Positions 35,250-42,192 of a stretch of 64,000 nt of DNA are shown one piece after another (position 1 is the first letter of the stretch; each line of letters starts with the position of its first letter). This DNA is from CAXXOK01 sp963678055 (GTDB taxonomy: Bacteria > Bacillota > Clostridia > Christensenellales > Aristaeellaceae): NCBI GenBank assembly GCA_963678055.1, contig OY782679.1, forward strand, positions 1,426,001-1,490,000, read 5' to 3'. Position numbers and translations under genes: made by a program. The notes under the pieces are model-generated. The model worked only from the letters and a program-made list of their open reading frames with translations. It was not told the DNA's origin and made no database searches.

Positions 35250-36635
35250 ATGAAACAAACCAACACATCGGTTATATTTCATACGGAACTGGATGCCTTG
35301 CAGAGGCTATATCACACTGCCCAGCAAAAACTGAAACACAATATCCGCGATTTTGCCGGCCGACGCGTGCTGGTGGAGGGCGGCGGCTATGAGAAAATAT
35401 GGCTTGAAACCCAGCCTATGGGCGGGGAGATGTATGCAAAGCGCGATGTGGAAGTTGCGCTGAACAACCAGCTGTTGTTTATGGAGTGTCAGCGGGAAGA
35501 TGGACGCTTGCCGGGAAGCATCACCGTAGAAAACGGCAAGCTGTTACCCCAGTTCAACAAGGTGCAGGGCTTCTGTTTTCCGGAACCGGCACTCAACCTG
35601 TATTACTGGATTGGGCAGGACAAGGAGTACCTAACGCGCCTATATACATGCCTGGAACGTTTTGATGGCTGGCTTTGGCGCGAGCGCGATTCCACCGGTA
35701 ACGGCTGTCTGGAATCATGGTGCGTGTATGACACGGGGGAGGACAACGCCAAGCGATACGGCGATGCGCCCCGCTGGTGGGAATCGCCTAAAGCGCCGCA
35801 AGGCTACCAGTATGTGCCCATTCAGTCGATGGACTTTATGAGTTATTCTTTTTCCTCCCGTAGCACCTTAGCAGCGATTGCCCGTATCCTGAATAACGGG
35901 CAGGAAACACACTGGACAGCGCAGGAAAATGCGGTATCCAGGAAAGTTCGTTCATATTTATGGGATGAAACAAGCGGTGCCTGTTATGACCGCGATAAAA
36001 ATGGTAACAAACTGAAAACACTGCTGCATAACAACTTGCGTTGTATGTATTGGGGTTCGTTTTCGCAGAAAATGGCAGATCGCTTTGTCAACGAACATCT
36101 TCTTAATCCGGCGGAGTTTTGGACGCTGTTTCCTTTGCCATCTGTCGCGATGAATGATCCGCTATATTTTGATAGCGCGGATAATAACTGGAGCGGCCAA
36201 CCGCAGGGGCTAACCTACCAGCGGGCCATCCGTGCGCTAGAACAGTATGGCTACGAGCCAATAGTCACGAAGCTGGGCTTGAAACTTTTCAAAGCGCTGG
36301 AAAACGATTGCATCTTTCCCCAGCAGTTCGACCCCGTAAGCGGGAGGCGGCAAGGAGAGGTGGACGGCTACGGCCCTGTGATGCTGTCCGTACTTGAGTA
36401 TGTATCGCGGCTCTATGGCATTCATATGCAGCGGGGAGAGCTTTGGTGGAGCCACATTGGCGGAAGTGAATCAGAATACACACAAATTTGGAATGAAAAT
36501 ACTTACACACTGCGCACTTTTGGGAGTATAATGGAAGGGTCGATCAACGGAAAACCCGTATGGAAGGCTGAAACCGGGCAGCGGATTATAAGCGATCTGC
36601 AAGGTGAAATCATCTGTCGGGTTCCCATCCTATAG
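35250..36635 (+). CDS. MGH1-like (alpha/alpha)6-barrel glycoside hydrolase
   Basis: 461 aa, no signal peptide, so cytoplasmic. The alternating helix pattern and the blocks GRLPGSITVENG, SMDFMSYSFSSRSTLAAIA, NNWSGQPQGLTYQRAI and REQYGY-type helix ends recall the GH63/GH37 clan and the mannosylglycerate-hydrolase-like family, including an acidic residue in DRDKNGN and a conserved C-terminal HIGGSESEY. The exact substrate is unknown. It lies 20 bases before the GH4 gene, so both probably act in series on oligosaccharides taken up from plant polymers. Confidence 0.72.
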   Translation: MKQTNTSVIFHTELDALQRLYHTAQQKLKHNIRDFAGRRVLVEGGGYEKIWLETQPMGGEMYAKRDVEVALNNQLLFMECQREDGRLPGSITVENGKLLPQFNKVQGFCFPEPALNLYYWIGQDKEYLTRLYTCLERFDGWLWRERDSTGNGCLESWCVYDTGEDNAKRYGDAPRWWESPKAPQGYQYVPIQSMDFMSYSFSSRSTLAAIARILNNGQETHWTAQENAVSRKVRSYLWDETSGACYDRDKNGNKLKTLLHNNLRCMYWGSFSQKMADRFVNEHLLNPAEFWTLFPLPSVAMNDPLYFDSADNNWSGQPQGLTYQRAIRALEQYGYEPIVTKLGLKLFKALENDCIFPQQFDPVSGRRQGEVDGYGPVMLSVLEYVSRLYGIHMQRGELWWSHIGGSESEYTQIWNENTYTLRTFGSIMEGSINGKPVWKAETGQRIISDLQGEIICRVPIL

Positions 36636-36655
36636 AAAGTACCGGGAGGACAATC

Positions 36656-38056
36656 ATGCAAATTGATCAGGGGCGTGTAAAGGATCTCAAAATAGCGTAT
36701 ATCGGCGGCGGTTCCAGAGGCTGGGCGTGGGGGTTGATGAGCGACCTGGCCATGGAAGACAGTTTATCCGGAACGGTCGCTTTATTCGATATTGATCAGG
36801 AGGCTGCCGATAAAAACGAGCATATTGGCAACAGCCTTCGCGGCCGCAGCGATGTGAAGGGCGACTGGCATTACCAGGCCTGCCAAACGCGCAAGGAAGC
36901 GCTGCAAGATGCGGATGTGGTTGTGATTTCCATCCTGCCCGGTACCTTTGACGAAATGGAATCCGATGTGCACGCACCGGAAACATACGGCGTCTATCAA
37001 CCGGTAGGCGATACCACCGGCCCGGGTGGACTGGTGCGGGCGCTTCGAACCGGGCCGATGTTTCAGGAGATTGCCGAAGATATCAAACAGATTTGTCCTG
37101 AGGCGTTTGTCATTAACTATACCAACCCCATGGCACTGTGCATGCGGGTACTATATGACACCTTTCCCGCCATCAAAGCAGTCGGCTGCTGCCACGAGGT
37201 ATTTCATACACAGTCGCTGTTATGCAAAGCACTGGCGGAGTTCCATGGCATTGAAAACGTAACACGGCAGGAGCTCCAAACCACCGTGCAGGGCGTGAAT
37301 CATTTTACGTTCATTACCAAGGTTAACTACCGGGGTATGGATTTGTATCCAGTGTACCAACAGTTTGTTGAAACCTATGCCCAGACCGGGTATACCGAGG
37401 GAAGCGATGATAACTGGATGAACCGCTTTTTTGACAGCGCACAGATGGTGAAAATGGATCTGTTTTTACGCACCGGGCAAATTGCAGCGGCGGGTGACCG
37501 GCATTTAGCGGAGTTCAACCCGGCATCGCGTTATCTTGCCTCGCCGGAGAAGGCTCACAGCTACCGCTTTACCCTCACGCCGGTATCGTGGCGCAAGAAA
37601 AACCGGGATGAACTGCTCAAGAAGTCTGAAAAGCTGTTTACAGGCGAAGAGCGTTTTGAAATCAAACCGACGGGGGAGGAAGGCGTAGCGATGATCAAGG
37701 CGTTTTGCGGCCTTGAACCGCTGGTCTCCAACGTGAACCTGCCAAACACCGGGCAAATCGCCAATCTGCCGCTGGGCACCGTGGTTGAAACCAACGCTGT
37801 GTTTGCCGACCACCGTGTAACGCCTATCCTCAGTGGTTCCATGCAGGGGGTTGCCTATGCCTTAACCATGCCGGCGGCTCTGGCACAGGATGATATTCTG
37901 GCCGCCATCAAGCATAGGGATGCGTCCCTAGCATTTCTCGTATTCGCGGGAGACCCGCTGATGGAATCCGTCTCGCTTGCCGATGCAAAAACCTTGTACC
38001 AAACCATGCTGGAAAATACAAAAGAGTATCTGCCGGGATGGACGGTGAAATGGTGA
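36656..38056 (+). CDS. GH4 family glycosidase with CHEV motif, predicted alpha-galacturonidase
   Basis: 466-aa NAD- and Mn-dependent GH4 enzyme. The Rossmann motif is IAYIGGGSRGW at 13-23; INYTNPMALC (153-162) and the metal-binding GCCHEV (177-182) follow, then VNHFTFI. The residues after the metal cysteine sort GH4 enzymes by substrate, and CHEV was reported as the hallmark of alpha-galacturonidases such as B. subtilis LplD. I therefore predict cleavage of alpha-galacturonides from pectin. The reaction goes by NAD-dependent oxidation and elimination, not by classical hydrolysis. No signal peptide is present. It follows the MGH1-like gene by 20 bases. Confidence 0.85.
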   Translation: MQIDQGRVKDLKIAYIGGGSRGWAWGLMSDLAMEDSLSGTVALFDIDQEAADKNEHIGNSLRGRSDVKGDWHYQACQTRKEALQDADVVVISILPGTFDEMESDVHAPETYGVYQPVGDTTGPGGLVRALRTGPMFQEIAEDIKQICPEAFVINYTNPMALCMRVLYDTFPAIKAVGCCHEVFHTQSLLCKALAEFHGIENVTRQELQTTVQGVNHFTFITKVNYRGMDLYPVYQQFVETYAQTGYTEGSDDNWMNRFFDSAQMVKMDLFLRTGQIAAAGDRHLAEFNPASRYLASPEKAHSYRFTLTPVSWRKKNRDELLKKSEKLFTGEERFEIKPTGEEGVAMIKAFCGLEPLVSNVNLPNTGQIANLPLGTVVETNAVFADHRVTPILSGSMQGVAYALTMPAALAQDDILAAIKHRDASLAFLVFAGDPLMESVSLADAKTLYQTMLENTKEYLPGWTVKW

Positions 38057-38069
38057 ACGTGGTTCACCA
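38051..38069. repeat. perfect inverted repeat across the GH4 stop codon
   Basis: TGGTGAAC and GTTCACCA separated by three bases (GTG). There is no T tract, so it is not an intrinsic terminator. It may be a protein-binding site; the spacing differs by one base from that expected for a Rex operator. Confidence 0.4.
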
Positions 38070-38164
38070 AAGTGTGAAGATTTATGTTCGCTGAAACGGC
38101 CGATTTTTGTATACAAAAAAAGTACAGCGTTTCCGTGAAATCTGACTAACAAACAGCCGTTTGG

Positions 38165-38182
38165 TTGACAATAACTTGTCAA
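38165..38182. promoter_or_regulatory. palindrome overlapping the -35 box, candidate operator
   Basis: TTGACAA and TTGTCAA are perfect inverted 7-mers with a four-base spacer (TAAC). They cover the -35 hexamer and part of the spacer, where a bound repressor would block RNA polymerase. The regulator is unknown. Confidence 0.45.
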
Positions 38183-38193
38183 GTTTCTATAAT
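38165..38193 (+). promoter_or_regulatory. consensus promoter of the pyruvate:ferredoxin oxidoreductase gene
   Basis: Perfect TTGACA (38165-38170), 17-base spacer and perfect TATAAT (38188-38193). Start expected near 38200, giving a leader of about 87 bases. An exact full-consensus promoter suggests very high expression unless repressed. Confidence 0.85.
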
Positions 38194-38286
38194 ATATGAT
38201 TGGAAATAGCCTTACGGAAATTCCCGTTTGCGGTGCGAATCGGCATGGCAGATGGCTTTCAAATAACTAAACTTGGAGGTAGCTCA

Positions 38287-41200
38287 ATGTCGATCAAAAT
38301 GACTGTAGACGGCAATACCGGGGTAAGCCATGTAGCGTACGCGTTCAGCGAAGTGGCCGCAATCTATCCGATTACGCCGTCCTCATCCATGGCGGAAGTC
38401 GTGGACGCCTGGGCCGCAAAAGGCCAGAAGAATCTCTTCGGGCAAACGGTACTGGTACAGGAGATGCAATCGGAGGCCGGTGCTGCCGGCGCCGTGCACG
38501 GTAGCCTTGCTGCCGGTGCTTGCACCACAACCTTTACTGCCAGCCAGGGTCTGCTGCTGATGATCCCCAACATGTACAAGATCAGTGGTGAACTGCTGCC
38601 CTGCGTGTTCCATGTCAGCGCTCGTTCACTGGCCGCACATGCCCTGAGCATCTTCGGCGACCATGCCGATGTTATGGCCTGCCGCCAGACCGGCTTTGCC
38701 ATGCTGGCCAGCAACAGCGTTCAGGAAGCCCAGGATATGGCCATCGTAGCCCACCTGGCGACGCTGGAAACCAGCGTGCCCTTCCTGCACTTCTTCGATG
38801 GTTTCCGTACCTCTTCGGAAGTACAGAAGATCGACGCCGTCGATTATGAAGAACTTGCGCCGCTTATGCCCTGGGATAAAGTGAAGGCGTTCCGCGAACG
38901 CGCGCTCAACCCCGATCATCCCCACCAGGCAGGCACCGCGCAGAACCCCGACATCTACTTCCAAAACCGTGAAGCCGCCAACAAGCACTATCAGGATGCC
39001 CCTGAAATCATTGAAAATGTGATGGCAAAGGTATCCAAGCTCGTCGGCCGCGAATATAAACCGTTTGACTACGTTGGCGCACCGGATGCCGACCGCGTTA
39101 TAATGGCGATGGGTTCGGGCTGCGAAACCATCGAAGAGACCGTTAATTACTTGAACAGCAAAGGCGAAAAGCTTGGCTTGATCAAAGTCCGCATGTACCG
39201 CCCTTTCTCGGCGAAACATATGCTGGCCGCGATTCCCAAGACCTGCAAAAAGCTGGCCGTGTTGGACCGCACCAAAGAGCCCGGTTCGCTGGGTGAGCCG
39301 CTGTATGCAGACGTGATGACCGCACTGCTTGAAAACGACATGACGGACATCAAGGTTGTTGGCGGCCGCTATGGTCTGGGCAGCAAAGAGTTCAACCCCA
39401 CCATGGTCAAAGCCGTGTACGACAACCTGGCCGGCGAAATGAAGAACCACTTCACCGTCGGTATTGATGACGATGTTACCGGCACCAGCCTGCCGCTTGG
39501 CGAGCAGCTTGTTACCACGCCGGAAGGCACCATCTGCTGCAAGTTCTACGGCCTTGGCTCGGATGGTACAGTTGGCGCGAACAAGAACTCCATCAAAATC
39601 ATCGGCGACCATACCGATATGTATGCGCAGGGCTATTTCAGCTATGACTCCAAAAAGTCCGGCGGTATCACCGTCAGCCACCTGCGTTTTGGCAAAAAGC
39701 CCATTCAGTCCACCTACCTGATTGACGCGGCGGACTTTGTGGCTTGCCACAACCCCAGCTATGTTACCCGCTATGATATGGTGTCCAGCCTCAAAGAAGG
39801 CGGCGTGTTCCTTTTGAACAGCCAGTGGTCTGCCGAGGACATGGAAACCCAGCTGCCTGTGGTAATGAAGCGTATTCTGGCACAGAAAAAAGCGCGTTTC
39901 TTTAACATCAATGCGACCGAGATCGCGCTGAAAGCCGGCATGGGTAACCGTATCAACACCACCATGCAAGCAGCATTCTTCAAACTCGCCGATATTATTC
40001 CTTACGAAAAAGCCGACGAGTACATGAAGGCGTATGCAAAGAAAACCTATGGCAAAAAGGGCGATGCGATTGTTAAGAAGAACTACGACGCCATTGACCA
40101 CGCCATTGACGGCCTTGTTGAGATCAAAGTGCCGCAAGAATGGGCGAACACTGAGTTTGGCTCCGCCTGCGCAACCGTAGAAACCACCCCGTACTACGAA
40201 GCGGTCATCGAGCCCATTCTGGTACAGGAAGGCGACAAACTGCCCGTCAGCTCCTTCAGCCCGGACGGTTTCGTGCCCACCGGTACCTCCAAGTACGAAA
40301 AGCGCGGTATCGCTGTTAATGTGCCCGAGTGGGACATCACCAGCTGCATCCAGTGCGGCACCTGCTCGCTGGTCTGCCCGCATGCCTGCATCCGCTCCAC
40401 GTATCTGGATGACGAACACAAAAAGGACGCTCCCGAAGCGTTTGAAACCAAGAAAGCCACCGGTAAAGATTTTGCCGGCATGCAGTTCCGCATTCAGGTC
40501 AGTCCACTGGACTGCACCGGTTGTGGCAACTGTGAACAGGTATGCCCGGCCAAAGGCAAGGCGCTGTTCATGAAACCGCTGGAAACGCAGGATATCCAGA
40601 ACGCAAACTGGAAATTCGCGACCTCGCTGCCGGAAGTCCGCCCCGAAGGCCTCGGCTCCATCAAGAACACGCAGGCATGCAAACCGCTGTTTGAGTTCTC
40701 CGGTGCATGCGCAGGCTGTGGCGAGACCCCCTATGTGAAACTTGCCACCCAGCTGTTTGGCGACCGCATGGTCATTGCCAATGCAACGGGCTGCTCCTCC
40801 ATCTACGGCGGCAGCGCGCCCACATGCCCCTATACCGTTAACGAAGAAGGCCATGGTCCCGCCTGGGCAAACAGCCTGTTTGAAGATAACGCAGAGTACG
40901 GCTTTGGTATGAACCTGGCCTACACCCAGCGCCGCGACAAGCTGGCCGCGACCGTAACGGCTCTCAGTGAGCTCGACTGGACGGTTCCCGCGCTCAAAGA
41001 AGCCTGCAAAGCATGGCTGGAAGCCATGAACGACGGCAATCTTTCCAAGACCACCGGCGATGCACTGCTGGCTGCATGCAAAGACGGCATTGAAGACGGC
41101 TGCGACTGCGAAGCCTGCAAACTCGCCTCCACCGTGGTGGAAGAAGCCGATATGCTGACCAAGAAATCCGTCTGGATCATCGGCGGCGATGGCTGGGCGT

Positions 41201-41802
41201 ACGATATCGGGTACGGCGGTCTGGATCACGTTCTGGCGATGAACCAGGATGTCAACGTTCTGGTGCTGGATACCGAAGTGTACTCCAATACCGGCGGTCA
41301 GGCTTCCAAATCAACGCCCACCGGCTCGGTTGCTAAATTTGCAGCCTCCGGTAAGCGCACCAAGAAAAAAGACCTGGGCATGATGGCGATGAGCTATGGC
41401 TACGTGTACGTTGCCTGTGTCGGCATGAGTGCCAACAACGCTCAGTTGATCAAAGCCATGAACGAAGCGGAAGCGTATCCTGGCCCGTCGCTGATCATCG
41501 CATACGCGCCCTGCATCAACCACGGCATCAACATGACCAACTCGCAGGAAGAGATCAAGCGCGCCGTGGCCTCCGGCTACTGGACGCTGTATCGCTACAA
41601 TCCGCTGCTGGCCGAAGAAGGCAAGAATCCGCTGATCCTCGACAGCAAAGAGCCCGACGGCACGTATCAGGACTTCATCAAGTCCGAAATCCGCTACACC
41701 ACCCTGCAAAAGCAGTTCCCCGAAATTGCCAAGAAGCTTTTTGTGGAAAACGAAGCGGAAGCGCTGCAGAAATACGAGACCTACAAGAAACTCGCGGAAT
41801 AA
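38287..41802 (+). CDS. nifJ: pyruvate:ferredoxin (flavodoxin) oxidoreductase
   Basis: 1171-aa single-chain PFOR, converting pyruvate and CoA to acetyl-CoA, CO2 and reduced ferredoxin. Domains in order: pyruvate-binding domain from the N terminus (AAIYPITPSSSMAE), a second transketolase-like domain, the two-cluster ferredoxin domain near 690-760 (CIQCGTCSLVCP and CTGCGNCEQVCP), CAGCGETPY near the proximal cluster, and the TPP domain (GGDGWAYDIGYGG, then EVYSNTGGQ). TTGGAGGT precedes the ATG at 38287. This oxygen-sensitive enzyme marks an anaerobe. It stands alone between a consensus promoter and a strong terminator. Confidence 0.97.
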   Translation: MSIKMTVDGNTGVSHVAYAFSEVAAIYPITPSSSMAEVVDAWAAKGQKNLFGQTVLVQEMQSEAGAAGAVHGSLAAGACTTTFTASQGLLLMIPNMYKISGELLPCVFHVSARSLAAHALSIFGDHADVMACRQTGFAMLASNSVQEAQDMAIVAHLATLETSVPFLHFFDGFRTSSEVQKIDAVDYEELAPLMPWDKVKAFRERALNPDHPHQAGTAQNPDIYFQNREAANKHYQDAPEIIENVMAKVSKLVGREYKPFDYVGAPDADRVIMAMGSGCETIEETVNYLNSKGEKLGLIKVRMYRPFSAKHMLAAIPKTCKKLAVLDRTKEPGSLGEPLYADVMTALLENDMTDIKVVGGRYGLGSKEFNPTMVKAVYDNLAGEMKNHFTVGIDDDVTGTSLPLGEQLVTTPEGTICCKFYGLGSDGTVGANKNSIKIIGDHTDMYAQGYFSYDSKKSGGITVSHLRFGKKPIQSTYLIDAADFVACHNPSYVTRYDMVSSLKEGGVFLLNSQWSAEDMETQLPVVMKRILAQKKARFFNINATEIALKAGMGNRINTTMQAAFFKLADIIPYEKADEYMKAYAKKTYGKKGDAIVKKNYDAIDHAIDGLVEIKVPQEWANTEFGSACATVETTPYYEAVIEPILVQEGDKLPVSSFSPDGFVPTGTSKYEKRGIAVNVPEWDITSCIQCGTCSLVCPHACIRSTYLDDEHKKDAPEAFETKKATGKDFAGMQFRIQVSPLDCTGCGNCEQVCPAKGKALFMKPLETQDIQNANWKFATSLPEVRPEGLGSIKNTQACKPLFEFSGACAGCGETPYVKLATQLFGDRMVIANATGCSSIYGGSAPTCPYTVNEEGHGPAWANSLFEDNAEYGFGMNLAYTQRRDKLAATVTALSELDWTVPALKEACKAWLEAMNDGNLSKTTGDALLAACKDGIEDGCDCEACKLASTVVEEADMLTKKSVWIIGGDGWAYDIGYGGLDHVLAMNQDVNVLVLDTEVYSNTGGQASKSTPTGSVAKFAASGKRTKKKDLGMMAMSYGYVYVACVGMSANNAQLIKAMNEAEAYPGPSLIIAYAPCINHGINMTNSQEEIKRAVASGYWTLYRYNPLLAEEGKNPLILDSKEPDGTYQDFIKSEIRYTTLQKQFPEIAKKLFVENEAEALQKYETYKKLAE

Positions 41803-41820
41803 ACAATCGTTTATCCCTGC

Positions 41821-41850
41821 AAACCCCGCGCAATTGCGCGGGGTTTTCCT
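41821..41850 (+). terminator. intrinsic terminator after nifJ
   Basis: AACCCCGCGC and GCGCGGGGTT around AATT, followed by TTTTCCTATTG. A very stable GC stem with a short T stretch. Confidence 0.88.
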
Positions 41851-41873
41851 ATTGTTTATTTTCACGCGTTAGC

Positions 41874-41903
41874 TTGACAGAGTCATGAGGACTGGTTTAT
41901 AAT
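41874..41903 (+). promoter_or_regulatory. promoter of the T-box/aspS-gatC operon
   Basis: Perfect TTGACA (41874-41879), 18-base spacer and perfect TATAAT (41898-41903). Start expected near 41910, at the beginning of the T-box leader. Confidence 0.85.
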
Positions 41904-41909
41904 GCGCGC

Positions 41910-42170
41910 AAGGCAATGAAGGGATGAGTACCTTCGGATCGTGTCTTACAGAGAGCCGCAGGTGCTGGAAACGCGGCAGACACCCCAAAGCGAAGAACGC
42001 CCCTGAGCATCCGCTTGAAACGCTGCAAGGCTGAGTAGACGCGGACGGGTACGCCCGATATAGCGGAGGGAAATGTAAGTTTCCGTAATCGAGAGGGCCA
42101 ATAGGCCAACGCGGGTGGTACCGCGGAAGAGCGTTTATCTTCCGTCCCAGAGTATGGGCGGAAGTTTTTT
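41910..42170 (+). promoter_or_regulatory. T-box riboswitch with overlapping GAA/AAC specifier triplets
   Basis: Leader of the aspS-gatC gene. The distal stem I part is clear: AGAGAGCCGCAGGTGCTGGAA and its partner CGCGGC. On the 3' side of stem I the specifier region reads GAAGAACGCCCCTGAG; AAC (Asn, 41996-41998) is followed by a purine as usual, and GAA (Glu, 41995-41997) overlaps it. The T-box proper is GCGGGTGGTACCGCGG (42111-42126), whose TGGT pairs with the free tRNA CCA end. The terminator stem CTTCCG.CCCA / TGGGCGGAAG (42139-42164) ends in TTTTTT. A two-codon T-box reading tRNA-Asn and tRNA-Glu was described for the C. acetobutylicum transamidosome operon, and the specifier here looks the same. 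No GAC (Asp) triplet is present there. Confidence 0.9.
42139..42170 (+). terminator. regulated terminator of the T-box leader
   Basis: A 10-bp stem with one bulged T and loop GAGTA, followed by six T. Its 5' arm overlaps the sequence downstream of the antiterminator, as in other T-box leaders. It lies 23 bases before the aspS start. Confidence 0.85.
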
Positions 42171-42192
42171 GTTTTCCAAAGGAGGAATCAGG

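Noticed and set aside
38051..38069. A Rex (NADH-sensing) operator
   Set aside because: Half-sites GTGAA and TTCAC are separated by five bases rather than four, the flanks are not TTGT/ACAA, and the site is over 90 bases upstream of the promoter.
38626..41229. An 867-codon open frame antisense to the pyruvate:ferredoxin oxidoreductase gene
   Set aside because: It lies wholly opposite a highly conserved gene, has the composition expected of a codon-bias shadow, has no domain I recognise and no ribosome binding site.
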